Source: an uncultured Caryophanales bacterium
GTDB taxonomy: Bacteria; Bacillota_I; Bacilli_A; RFN20; CAG-288
Assembly: GCA_905211645.1 (NCBI GenBank)
Contig: CAJMBK010000004.1
Coordinates: 62,001-126,000, forward strand
DNA: 64,000 bases
Direction: 5' to 3'
Positions 44,058 through 53,215 of this stretch are shown piece by piece. Under the pieces are notes generated by a model. That model made no database searches, had not been told where the DNA came from, and saw only the letters and a list, made by a program, of their open reading frames with translations. Within the stretch, counting starts at the first letter, position 1. Every line of letters begins with the position of its first letter. The position numbers were made by a program, and so were the translations under genes.

Positions 44058-44655
44058 AATTGTATTAGCAACCTTATTATCATGTTCACTTGTCGGTGTC
44101 GCTTTTGCAGGTTTCCTCTACGGCGATGGAGACAATTTAGCAGATAATAGTGCTACTCCAGTAATCGACAATATCACTTTCAGTAAGACCATGAATACAA
44201 CAGTTTCTCTTGCTGAAGGGGATAAATTAGTTCTTGATGGTGCTAAAGGTGATGTAAGTGGTAGAGTTAAAACCACAGGTGAAGGTGAAGATTTATCTAT
44301 AACCATCAATATCACAGTTTCAGGAACTAAGACAGTCTTTGAATATGCAGAAATTAACGCTAATGATATCAACGGCGTTATCACAAATAAATATTTGAAA
44401 CTCAGTGATGAATCAAAATCAATTCCAGTTTCAGAATTTAAGCTTGAACAAGATGGTGACATCAATACTTACACCATCACTAAAGAACTTAAATTCGTTT
44501 GGAGTGAAAAATTCAACTCCATGAATCCAAGTCTTTATTTTGATGAGGATGAAACTGGTAAATCGTTATCTTTGCAAGAAGTGAGTGATGAATTGAATAG
44601 TTTCAAAGCTGCTGTTGACAATACAGAATTGACACTTAGTGTCGTTACAAGGTAG
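44044..44655 (+). CDS. Secreted protein with SipW-type signal peptide (paralog 2)
   Basis: 203 aa (MM start; the second ATG at 44047 also fits the GAAGGAGAAGG site). The signal segment LATLLSCSLVGVAFAGFLYGDG is of the TasA/camelysin kind with AFA-G cleavage. The mature protein shares with 42730 and 44656 a beta-rich body and the C-terminal block WSEKFNSMNPSLYFDEDETGK. Overlaps the signal peptidase gene by 14 bp. Probably an extracellular subunit; a fibre role is inference. Confidence 0.78.
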   Translation: MMKGKIVLATLLSCSLVGVAFAGFLYGDGDNLADNSATPVIDNITFSKTMNTTVSLAEGDKLVLDGAKGDVSGRVKTTGEGEDLSITINITVSGTKTVFEYAEINANDINGVITNKYLKLSDESKSIPVSEFKLEQDGDINTYTITKELKFVWSEKFNSMNPSLYFDEDETGKSLSLQEVSDELNSFKAAVDNTELTLSVVTR

Positions 44656-45279
44656 GTGAATGCTATGAGTAAATTAAAAGTAATTTTAGGTGGTGCTTTA
44701 GTTGTTGCTTTAGGTGGCACAGCTTATGCTGGTTACGTTTTGATTGATAGTCTAACAGAGGATAAACTCAATTTGGATTTATCCGGTAGTAAAGTTACTG
44801 ATGATAATTTCAATTTGAAGATCTCTTTGAATGAATCAAATAACACCGTCTGTTTAGATGCTAGAAAAGGTGACAATGAAGGTAACTTCAAGTTTGATGG
44901 AAATGGAAATGGTGAAGATTTAACTTTCGCAGTTAATGTTGAAGTTAAAGGTTACCATGCTGATTTTGAATCTGTAAGTTTAACAATTGAAGATGGCGGT
45001 GAAGGTGTCATCTCCAAAGGCTATGTCAAGATTGATAATGTCACAGTCAACAAAGCTGATTTCACTTTAGATAATAGTTCTTCAACCTATGTTTACACTA
45101 AGAATGTTACTATGACATTCAAGTGGGGTGATTTGTTCAACAATCAAAATCCAGCCGATTATTACGATACTGATGAAGAAGGTAGATTGGTTGATGATGA
45201 AACAGCAATTGATACCATTAACACAATGATTGACACTATTTCTCAAACAAAACTCACAGTTACAGGTACAGTTAAATAA
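44656..45279 (+). CDS. Secreted protein with SipW-type signal peptide (paralog 3)
   Basis: 207 aa; a second in-frame ATG at 44665 (GGTGAATGCT before it) could be the true start. Signal LGGALVVALGGTAYAGYVL, then the same mature pattern as 42730 and 44044: CLDARKGDNEGN, GEDLTFAVNVEVKGYHA and WGDLFNNQNPADYYDTDEEGRLVDDE. The conserved NP-x-x-Y-x-D block near residues 165-185 defines this three-member family. It starts immediately after the preceding stop. Confidence 0.78.
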   Translation: MNAMSKLKVILGGALVVALGGTAYAGYVLIDSLTEDKLNLDLSGSKVTDDNFNLKISLNESNNTVCLDARKGDNEGNFKFDGNGNGEDLTFAVNVEVKGYHADFESVSLTIEDGGEGVISKGYVKIDNVTVNKADFTLDNSSSTYVYTKNVTMTFKWGDLFNNQNPADYYDTDEEGRLVDDETAIDTINTMIDTISQTKLTVTGTVK

Positions 45280-45290
45280 AGGAGTAGCCT

Positions 45291-45881
45291 ATGAAAGCTA
45301 AATATCTTTTAATTTCAACTCTACTTGTTTCACTTGTTGGTGTTGGATTTGCTGGATATATCTACGGCCAAGATAATAATAACCAGCTCACTGCACCAGT
45401 TGATGGAGTTGATATAGTAAATAACATTACCAAAGTTGATTTTATTTCCAATATTTCAACTTCAGGTTTTACATACAAAGAAAATTTATTAGATAAAGAC
45501 AGTGTTGACATCACTTTTGATTTTGACACTGCCAAATACAAGGCTTTTAAAGAAGCACATGATGATATTTTCAACTACAAGACAGCCAACTTAACATTCA
45601 AGTTTAAGATTGCTAAAACTAATTTTGATAGCTGTTTAATTACATTATCAAACGATACAAAGTCTTCAATTTTGTATTCTGAAGCTACAGTTAACGATAA
45701 TGATATTTTAGTTTCTCTTCCTTTCTACACTGATTCAACAGATGTTAGAGAACAAAATGTCATTGAAAATTATATTTCCAGTGAAGGTACAACCAATTTA
45801 AGTTTGAGTTTTGATTTTTCAAATCTTAAGTTTGAAGTTACTACACAAGATTTATCTATGGAGGTTTCAATCGAACAATGA
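45291..45881 (+). CDS. Secreted protein with SipW-type signal peptide, distinct mature part
   Basis: 196 aa with signal ISTLLVSLVGVGFAGYIYGQ and GGAG-type ribosome site. The mature region (LTFKFKIAKTNFDSCLITLSND...) is beta-rich but lacks the NPADYFDEDE block of the three paralogs. It may be a minor or capping subunit (inference). It overlaps the next start by 4 bp (ATGA). Confidence 0.72.
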   Translation: MKAKYLLISTLLVSLVGVGFAGYIYGQDNNNQLTAPVDGVDIVNNITKVDFISNISTSGFTYKENLLDKDSVDITFDFDTAKYKAFKEAHDDIFNYKTANLTFKFKIAKTNFDSCLITLSNDTKSSILYSEATVNDNDILVSLPFYTDSTDVREQNVIENYISSEGTTNLSLSFDFSNLKFEVTTQDLSMEVSIEQ

Positions 45882-46189
45882 GACATACAAAGAAATTAAT
45901 CTCCTTAGCATTACTGTCTACACTTTCAACAGGTGCAGTTTATGCTACTTTGACAGTTTCTGGTTTAGATAATAAAGTTTATTCCAATCCTGTTGAAAAT
46001 ACAGAAACCGGCAACAATTTAGTTAAGTTCAAAGATGGTGAAAATATTGTTAAAACAATGTTTGTCCCTGATAATTATTCCTTATCTTTAGAGGATGCAC
46101 TTTTGTCGACAAAACAAATACTGATACAAATACATCAACTTATTACACATGGGTTGATGGTGCAAATAACTACATCAATAATCATATAA
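45878..46189 (+). CDS. Large surface protein, N-terminal fragment (frameshifted)
   Basis: The first 73-75 codons encode a SipW-type signal (LALLSTLSTGAVYATLTVSG) and the start of the mature protein, up to YSLSLEDA. The frame then runs out of phase and ends after about 29 unrelated codons. At 46101-46104 four T follow GCAC; one extra T would continue into FVDKTNTDTNTSTYYTWVDG and the long frame to 48345. The intact product would be about 822 aa. Confidence 0.8.
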   Translation: MRHTKKLISLALLSTLSTGAVYATLTVSGLDNKVYSNPVENTETGNNLVKFKDGENIVKTMFVPDNYSLSLEDALLSTKQILIQIHQLITHGLMVQITTSIII

Positions 46190-46236
46190 ATGTCACCGAT
46201 GACATCACTTTAACCGCTACTGAAGTTAGCTCTGAT

Positions 46237-48345
46237 ATGATTAGTACTGAAGATGCTACTTATTCTGAAAACTTGCAACCAGGTTTCCAAAATATTTCTA
46301 AAGTTAAAAATGATGTTAAGTTTGATAAATATGTTTTGAAGAACACAGTTACTGCTACAGTTAGTGCTATTGATAGTTCTAGCTATACTGGTTCAGCATC
46401 ATATACTGAGGTTACAAATGTTTCTGCAACAGATAGATTAAATACTGTTAACCTTAAGTTAAATTCTGATAGTAAACCTAATTTAGGTAGCCAAATTTCT
46501 AGTGATAAATATAATATTCCTGGTAAAGATTCAACAATTTCTCTTGAATCAGTTGATGGCACAACTTCTACATATAAGCCAAATAACGAAGGCAACACCA
46601 CAACTCAAAATTCTACTAATTATTTAGTCTCAAAGTTCACTTTGACAAGTGATATGATTTTAGATTCTTCATTCACTTTAGGTGCAATTACCGGTTATTC
46701 AGCTCAAGATACTGGGTATCGACAACAAGACATGCAAGGTATGATTGTTGGATCCTATAGTGAACTTGATTTAAATGGTCATGATTTAATTATTATAGAT
46801 GGTGGTATGTTAGATGCTTTTGGCTCAGTTACAGATTCAAGTGCAGATAGATCAGGTTCAATTGTTCTTAAAAAAGGTGGATTAATGTATACACCAATGG
46901 TTATTGAAGATCATTATTCTGAATTCTCAATGCTTGGTAATTTACAAGATTCAGCTATGCCTTTTAATTTATATCGTTGCCCATATTTAGATTGTACAGT
47001 TAAATTTGAAAGTGGCTCTAATTTCTATGGAAAGATGAAGCTCTCTTTAAGTGGTAACGGCGGTACTGCTGTTGGAACTGATGTTCATTTTATTGGTAAC
47101 GGTACTACTTCTTTAATTCAATTCAAAGATGATAATGGTTATGTTCAAATGACTACATCATATGATGAATCTTATTTGGATGGTTTAAGTGGTGACACTT
47201 TAACACAAGCAAAGAATAATCTTTTGCATCAAAGAATTGAAATTTCAGGTCATGATGTTAATCTTGAATTTAACAATATGAATTTTGATGTCTCATTTTC
47301 AGGTGTTAAAGGTAACTTTGACTCCTATAAATATCAATTCTTTATTTCCCCTTATTATGATGTTAAATTGTTTAATACAACTTTAACAGTTAAAAGTGAG
47401 TTGGTTTTTATGCCAGGCTCAACATTCTACTCAGATGCTAATTCAGAAATCGTTTTATCCAATACCGATATATATGAGTTCGAGAAAATCTCAGGTGGTT
47501 TATTTCATACTGTTGTTCCAGACCAACAATATCAAGGTGTTGGTGGTATTTCAATGATTACTAATATGCATTCTTATGCTGAATATTTTAATTCTATAAT
47601 TAAATCCTCAGAAAATACTGGTTACGCTGAAGGTAAAATAGTTAAGACACTGTCCGACTTCTATCTCAATCTTAAACCAGCAGCAGCAAATATTGAAGGT
47701 AAGATTACAATTACACCTAAAGAAGGAACAACTCAATTCATTCATAATTTTGTTTTTGGTGGTATTATCAATATTTCAGATTTAAATTATTTCAATTCTC
47801 AAGTTGAAACAAATAAAGAACATATTCAATTGTATAGTAGTGATTTTTCAGCGGCAAGAAACTGGTTTAATAAAAATATTTTTTCTCCTTCAGGTGGTAC
47901 TAATGTCAGTGGATATTACAATCAACCATTGATGATGGAAGAAAATGGTAAATATCGTGTTTTGATGGATTTAACAGACCATTCAAAATTGAATTTCGTT
48001 GATCAAAATTACTACGATATCGTTACTAAACTTATCACAACTTCTGAAAATAAGACTTATGGTTTCATTTTCAACTCTTATGGTCAAGCAACAAATTTAT
48101 ATCGTGCTTATTATAAAGATGATAATAGTAAGCTTGATACTTTGAGTGGTACTTTCAAAGAAGTTGGTTTTGATACAAGTACACATATCATGACTTTAGA
48201 TAGGAAAAATTACATCAATTTCAGAGGTGCTTTCATCCCTAGTAATGGTTCTTCATATGATTTATCTATCTTTGCAGGTACAAATGCAAGTGTCGTTTCA
48301 ATTTCCAGTTTTAAATATTCAAATAATCGTTGGATAGTTGGCTAA
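46237..48345 (+). CDS. Large surface protein, C-terminal part (beta-helix-like, frameshifted)
   Basis: 702 aa from the first ATG, but the frame is open back to about 46102 and has no ribosome site, so it is the continuation of 45878. The sequence is rich in Ser, Thr, Asn and Gly. It has short hydrophobic repeats such as SELDLNGHDLIIIDGG and GSIVLKKGGLMYTP that suggest a right-handed beta-helix, as in adhesins and polymorphic surface proteins. Without the upstream signal peptide it could not be exported. It ends 1 bp before the ABC ATPase ATG. Confidence 0.75.
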   Translation: MISTEDATYSENLQPGFQNISKVKNDVKFDKYVLKNTVTATVSAIDSSSYTGSASYTEVTNVSATDRLNTVNLKLNSDSKPNLGSQISSDKYNIPGKDSTISLESVDGTTSTYKPNNEGNTTTQNSTNYLVSKFTLTSDMILDSSFTLGAITGYSAQDTGYRQQDMQGMIVGSYSELDLNGHDLIIIDGGMLDAFGSVTDSSADRSGSIVLKKGGLMYTPMVIEDHYSEFSMLGNLQDSAMPFNLYRCPYLDCTVKFESGSNFYGKMKLSLSGNGGTAVGTDVHFIGNGTTSLIQFKDDNGYVQMTTSYDESYLDGLSGDTLTQAKNNLLHQRIEISGHDVNLEFNNMNFDVSFSGVKGNFDSYKYQFFISPYYDVKLFNTTLTVKSELVFMPGSTFYSDANSEIVLSNTDIYEFEKISGGLFHTVVPDQQYQGVGGISMITNMHSYAEYFNSIIKSSENTGYAEGKIVKTLSDFYLNLKPAAANIEGKITITPKEGTTQFIHNFVFGGIINISDLNYFNSQVETNKEHIQLYSSDFSAARNWFNKNIFSPSGGTNVSGYYNQPLMMEENGKYRVLMDLTDHSKLNFVDQNYYDIVTKLITTSENKTYGFIFNSYGQATNLYRAYYKDDNSKLDTLSGTFKEVGFDTSTHIMTLDRKNYINFRGAFIPSNGSSYDLSIFAGTNASVVSISSFKYSNNRWIVG

Positions 48346-48346
48346 T

Positions 48347-49072
48347 ATGGAAAAGATTATTGAAATTAAAGACTTGCATAAGTCTTACGGAGAAAAGGAA
48401 GTTATTAAAGGTATTTCACTAGATGTTTATCAAGGCGAAGTCTTTGGTTTCATCGGAAGAAATGGTGTTGGTAAATCAACAACCATCGAATGTATGATTG
48501 GAATCAAAGATTTCAATTCTGGTGAGATTACATTAAATGGTAAAAATATTGTTAAAGAACCTATTGAAGCTAAGAAAAATATCGGTTATGTTTCCTCAGA
48601 TCCAATATGTTATGAAAGTATGACCGGATATGGTTATATCTCATTCTGTGCTTCAATTTACAATGTTAACAAAGGTGTCTTTACCGAAAGATATTATAAA
48701 TTGGCTAATATTTTGAATATGTCTTTAAATGATTTACAAAGACCAATTAAAGATTATAGTCATGGTATGAAACAGAAAGTCTGTTTAATTGCATCAATTA
48801 TTCATAAACCAAAAATTTGGATTTTGGATGAACCTACTGTTGGTCTTGATGCTTTGACAGCTGAAGATTTAATTAAACTTATCAAATATTATTCATCAGT
48901 TGGTAACACATGTTTTGTTACCAGCCACAATATTGATTTAGTCGCTAAGATTTGTAATCGTGTTGCTTTTATCAACAATGGTAAGATTCACAAATTATTC
49001 AATTTGGATGAACATCCAGAAGAAAGGGCAAACTTATCCTCATACTTTTTGAGTATTTTAGAAAATGATTAA
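48347..49072 (+). CDS. ABC transporter ATP-binding protein
   Basis: About 241 aa from the ATG at 48347; a TTG at 48338 is in frame. Walker A is GRNGVGKST, the signature is YSHGMKQK, and Walker B is IWILDEPTVGLDA with the switch His in TSHN. It belongs to the ABC-2 (CcmA/drug-resistance-like) ATPase group. It starts 1 bp after the large surface protein and overlaps the permease gene by 8 bp. The pair is likely dedicated to the operon, for example in assembling or exporting the surface material (inference). Confidence 0.93.
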   Translation: MEKIIEIKDLHKSYGEKEVIKGISLDVYQGEVFGFIGRNGVGKSTTIECMIGIKDFNSGEITLNGKNIVKEPIEAKKNIGYVSSDPICYESMTGYGYISFCASIYNVNKGVFTERYYKLANILNMSLNDLQRPIKDYSHGMKQKVCLIASIIHKPKIWILDEPTVGLDALTAEDLIKLIKYYSSVGNTCFVTSHNIDLVAKICNRVAFINNGKIHKLFNLDEHPEERANLSSYFLSILEND

Positions 49073-50669
49073 TAAGTTATTCTTAAGAGAATTCAAATCA
49101 TCACGCTTGATGGGTTTACCTCTTTGGAGAAGAATTCTCTCAGTTAGTTTAAACGTAGTACTATTTGCAGCCTTCATCGTGCTGGAAGTTTTCGTTTACA
49201 CAAATTTAAGTTCAAAACTTGATGTCTACGTTAACTTTAACAAGAACTTATTAATTATTTTGATGTTTGGAGTTTCAATTATCGGTATTGTTTATCAAAG
49301 TAAACTCATCATGGATGCTCTCTTTTCAAATAAGAATGAATTGATCATCTTAGGACCAAAACCTATTAAAAGAAGTCAGATTTTGATTGGCAAATTACTT
49401 TATGCGTTTATCAAAGGACTTATTTTCAACTACTTAATTGGTCTCCCATTACTTGTTTGTTATGGTATTTTGAAAGATTTAACTGCTGCATGGTATTTTA
49501 ACAGCATATTTGTAATGCTATTCTTATCCATGTTTGAATTAGCTGTTTCAGCTTTAATTGTTATTCCAATTAGGTTTGTTCTTATTTGGCTTAAAAAATA
49601 CATTATTTTACTCATCATCGGTTCTATCATCATCTCTGTTTTACTTGCATTACTTTATTCACAATTTTTAAATTTATTCATTTCACTTATTCAAAATTCA
49701 GATTTGGATTCATTATTCACTGAAGAAAACATGCAGAAATTAACTCATTTTGCATCGAATATTTATCCTTATCGAAATTTGATTTTAATGGGTGAAGGAA
49801 CAAATGTTGCTGTTAATTTATCTGCTGGATTAGCTATTATTATCGGAACATTTGCAGTTAGTTACACCTGTCTTTATTTCTACTACGGTTATTACACAAA
49901 GCATAACCAAGAGATTTTCAAAGATAAGAAGAAACTTAGAAAATGTAAGACAACATCTCCAATATTAGCATTAATAAAGAAGGAGTTGATGCTTACTTTT
50001 GATAATAGTGATGGTGTTTTCTCATACTTTTCGCTAATTGTTATCCAACCATTTTTAATCTATCTTGTTATTTCTGCAATCAATATCATCTTCAACACAG
50101 GTGATTTAAATTATATTAAGACTTTATTCCCTCAATTCTGTTTGATGATTGATACACTTTTAGTTTTGGTATTTATTTCTATTATCAATTCTACTTCAAG
50201 TGTTTCATTGAATAAAGAAAAGGATATGGTTTTGAGATTGAAAGTTATTCCAATCTCAGCCAAAGTTCAATTCACAATTAAGATGGCAGTTCCATTCTTT
50301 ATTTCATCTTTATCCTATCTTGCAACTTCAATTATTTTGGTTGCTACTGATGAAATTGAACCAGTTTCAGGAATCATGCTTTTCTTTATCGGTGAATTAG
50401 TTTTAATTTCATTAAACATCAGTTCAGTTATTTCCGATTTGAAATCAGCTAATGAAAACTCAATTGTTTCAATCATGATTGATTTCTTATTACCAGTTGT
50501 TTTCGCTTTAGTTTCTGGAGTATTACTTTTTTTAACAGATATGTCAACAGTCTTATACTTTGGCATCATCTTGCTTCTTGAATTTATTTTATCTACCACA
50601 TTGATAATCATATTCTATTTGAAGATCGATAAGATGTTAATTAAGTTTAAATTAAGGAGTGGCTTATGA
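49065..50669 (+). CDS. ABC-2-type permease
   Basis: 534 aa with about 12 predicted membrane segments in two blocks separated by a charged loop near residues 285-310 (KHNQEIFKDKKKLRKCK). It has no ATPase motifs. It couples to the ATPase encoded just upstream. Two-block ABC-2 permeases of this size are found with exporters of peptides or complex substrates; the substrate is unknown. It overlaps the next gene by 4 bp. Confidence 0.85.
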   Translation: MINKLFLREFKSSRLMGLPLWRRILSVSLNVVLFAAFIVLEVFVYTNLSSKLDVYVNFNKNLLIILMFGVSIIGIVYQSKLIMDALFSNKNELIILGPKPIKRSQILIGKLLYAFIKGLIFNYLIGLPLLVCYGILKDLTAAWYFNSIFVMLFLSMFELAVSALIVIPIRFVLIWLKKYIILLIIGSIIISVLLALLYSQFLNLFISLIQNSDLDSLFTEENMQKLTHFASNIYPYRNLILMGEGTNVAVNLSAGLAIIIGTFAVSYTCLYFYYGYYTKHNQEIFKDKKKLRKCKTTSPILALIKKELMLTFDNSDGVFSYFSLIVIQPFLIYLVISAINIIFNTGDLNYIKTLFPQFCLMIDTLLVLVFISIINSTSSVSLNKEKDMVLRLKVIPISAKVQFTIKMAVPFFISSLSYLATSIILVATDEIEPVSGIMLFFIGELVLISLNISSVISDLKSANENSIVSIMIDFLLPVVFALVSGVLLFLTDMSTVLYFGIILLLEFILSTTLIIIFYLKIDKMLIKFKLRSGL

Positions 50670-53155
50670 GAAAAAAGGCGATTGCAATTTTGCTATTGAT
50701 TCCTTTTGTAGTATCAGTTTTAGCTTTCGTAACCTCTACTCACATCATTAGACTTATTGAAACAGATATTACAGGTATCAATTGGAATTACAGAAGTAAC
50801 GAAGGATTTCTTTTAGATGATGGTGCTGTGAAATTGGAAGCAGAACCCGTTTACAATGAGAAATTCCCACTTTCTGAAGGCAACAACTTAATTTTTAAAA
50901 CAGATGGCGAATCTGATGTTGCAAGAGTTGAACAACGTGGTGAAGATTTCTACTTTATCCCTAAATCAAGAGGTAGAGTTGATGTTATCTGCCAAAATGA
51001 AAAAGGTAATGTCAGTAAGAAGTTCACTGCTATTGTTTTCGATGAAAATGGCGGCGTTGTTGTTAATTTCAAGAAAGATTTTTCACAATCTGGTATCGAT
51101 CATACAAATTATGTCGGTTTGTACGACATGGAATATGAAGAAGCAAAAAAGAATGCTTACTATGAACTTAATGAAAGTTCAATTCAATATACAATTGAAA
51201 CATTTGGTATCAGCATTACTGATTTAAAGTATGAATTTACTACTGATACTATTTCTGTTGATACCACTAGTAGAACAATTGACTTCAAGAAAGCTGGTGA
51301 AGCTCAATTGAAAGTTTCCTGTAAATTTGAAGAAGATGTCTACTCAGTATTAGATTTTAACGTCGTAGATGGTGTTAATATCTACAGTTATGATGATCTT
51401 TTGATGGCAACAAATTACTCTGAAGGTTTAACTGCTGTCATGAGAGTTAATTTGGAATCATATGAAAATACATTTGATTCAAATGGTAACTACAAGAGTG
51501 AAGATACTAAATTATTTGGTCATATCACCGGTTACAAAGAAAATGGTAAACCTATTTTCAACTTTATCAATGAAATTTTTACATTTGAAACAACATACAA
51601 TCATGATTTCTTAGATAAATGGAATAAGGAAAAACCTGCAAATTACGATACAGTTGATTACACAATTAAAGCAGGAATCAACTTAAAGAAAGATTTCTAC
51701 GGAAATGGTTATGTTGTTAATTTGCATAATTTAGCATATCCATCTGAAGTTTATGGAACTGGTGATAACGCTGCTAAATTGGATAAAACTGATTTATTCA
51801 GAGGTCCAAGATTATTTGTTTCATTAGGTAATCCTAAGACAAAAGCTGATGATATCGGTTCTACATCAACATATCCAATTTATGCACTTTACGGACAAGA
51901 TAATATTGGATTTGTTGTCACAAATGACAACACATCAATTATTGATGCTCATATCAAGAACTGTGAGTTTGGTAATAATTTAACTAACCTTGAATATGCT
52001 GGAACAGTTGTTGAAGTCTTGGCTGATAACGTTTTAATTAGAGATTCTATCCTTGAAAATGGTAGAAATGTTATTAGAGCATTTTCAACAGATAATTTAG
52101 TTATCGATAACTGTTTAATTCAAAATTGCTTGGAATACTTAGTTAAATTAGGCTCCAACAAGTACAATCATATCGATAAGAATAAACAAATTAATGTTAA
52201 TGGTGTTCCTGTTAGTGCAGAGCAATATTTAACAAAATCTACCAACTTGATGAATAAAGATTACATGGCAGATACTTTACTTACTAACGGTGCATTATTC
52301 AAGACTCCAGGTGGTGCACACTTCGGTGGTTTGGAAGATATCTACACCAAAGATGAACTTGTAAATAACCTTGGAAATATTAAAGATGCTTTATCTAACA
52401 CTTTGGGTATGGTTAAAGAAGATGGCTCTTATAACTACGATGGAACTATCACAATTAATAACACATTCTTTGATAATAGTGGTTTATCTGCTATTTGCTT
52501 AGATACTATGGCAAGCGGTTCATATTTGCAAAGTGAAATTACCAGTCTGTTAGGCATGCTTTTATCCCCTTACATTCAAGTTTATCCAGACAATATGAGT
52601 ATGACTTCCTATCCTGTTTCACTCAATTTAACTGGAGATAACAGATTCTATGATTGGAAGAAAGTTGATGATTTAGACTATTCAGTTATTTTGAGCCAAG
52701 ATATCGCAAACTTAATTAAACTTCACGGTCATTTGTATGATATTGACGTTGTAATTACTGATGATGACTACTTACCTTTGAGAAAATTGCTTAAAGAGTA
52801 TCACAACTCAGACATGTACAAGTATGGTGAAGATACCTATATCAATCCTGCTATCTTTAAGATGGGTGGTGGTTTGAATTTGTCCCAAGTTATCATGGAT
52901 GATCAAAATGCAGTTAACTTCCAAGATGAATTTGAAATTGATCCTTACACCTACTCATTAGGATTAAGTGTTGACTTTGGTTATGATGATTTCAAAACAA
53001 ACAATGAAGCAAAATATGCAACTATGAAAGTTGCAATGTTAAGAGCTTCATCAAATGTCTTTGGTTTCAATTCATACAAGTACACAACATTGGGTAATTT
53101 CAAACATCCTTGGTTTAACGAAAACCCAAATCTTAATGATTTACGAAATAGATAA
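50666..53155 (+). CDS. Large secreted/membrane-anchored protein, Ig-like then beta-helix
   Basis: 829 aa. One N-terminal hydrophobic segment (AIAILLLIPFVVSVLAFV) serves as signal or anchor. The next 230 residues look like two Ig-like beta domains (KTDGESDVARVEQRGEDFYFIPKSRGRVDV is typical of BIG-type folds). From about 400 to 720 a parallel beta-helix is likely: short strands with repeated Asn/Asp and phrases such as NVLIRDSILENGRNVIRAFSTDNLVIDNCLIQNC. Probably the main passenger or adhesin of the operon. An AAGGAG site lies just before the ATG. Last gene, closed by a terminator. Confidence 0.75.
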   Translation: MRKKAIAILLLIPFVVSVLAFVTSTHIIRLIETDITGINWNYRSNEGFLLDDGAVKLEAEPVYNEKFPLSEGNNLIFKTDGESDVARVEQRGEDFYFIPKSRGRVDVICQNEKGNVSKKFTAIVFDENGGVVVNFKKDFSQSGIDHTNYVGLYDMEYEEAKKNAYYELNESSIQYTIETFGISITDLKYEFTTDTISVDTTSRTIDFKKAGEAQLKVSCKFEEDVYSVLDFNVVDGVNIYSYDDLLMATNYSEGLTAVMRVNLESYENTFDSNGNYKSEDTKLFGHITGYKENGKPIFNFINEIFTFETTYNHDFLDKWNKEKPANYDTVDYTIKAGINLKKDFYGNGYVVNLHNLAYPSEVYGTGDNAAKLDKTDLFRGPRLFVSLGNPKTKADDIGSTSTYPIYALYGQDNIGFVVTNDNTSIIDAHIKNCEFGNNLTNLEYAGTVVEVLADNVLIRDSILENGRNVIRAFSTDNLVIDNCLIQNCLEYLVKLGSNKYNHIDKNKQINVNGVPVSAEQYLTKSTNLMNKDYMADTLLTNGALFKTPGGAHFGGLEDIYTKDELVNNLGNIKDALSNTLGMVKEDGSYNYDGTITINNTFFDNSGLSAICLDTMASGSYLQSEITSLLGMLLSPYIQVYPDNMSMTSYPVSLNLTGDNRFYDWKKVDDLDYSVILSQDIANLIKLHGHLYDIDVVITDDDYLPLRKLLKEYHNSDMYKYGEDTYINPAIFKMGGGLNLSQVIMDDQNAVNFQDEFEIDPYTYSLGLSVDFGYDDFKTNNEAKYATMKVAMLRASSNVFGFNSYKYTTLGNFKHPWFNENPNLNDLRNR

Positions 53156-53160
53156 ATAAA

Positions 53161-53205
53161 AGAGGTTATGAACCTAGTAATCGGATTCATAACCTCTATT
53201 TTTAT
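53161..53205 (+). terminator. Terminator of the surface-protein operon
   Basis: A 12-bp stem AGAGGTTATGAA/TTCATAACCTCT with a 13-base loop, followed by ATTTTTATTT. It faces the convergent phosphofructokinase gene and may work both ways. Confidence 0.92.
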
Positions 53206-53215
53206 TTAATTAAGT

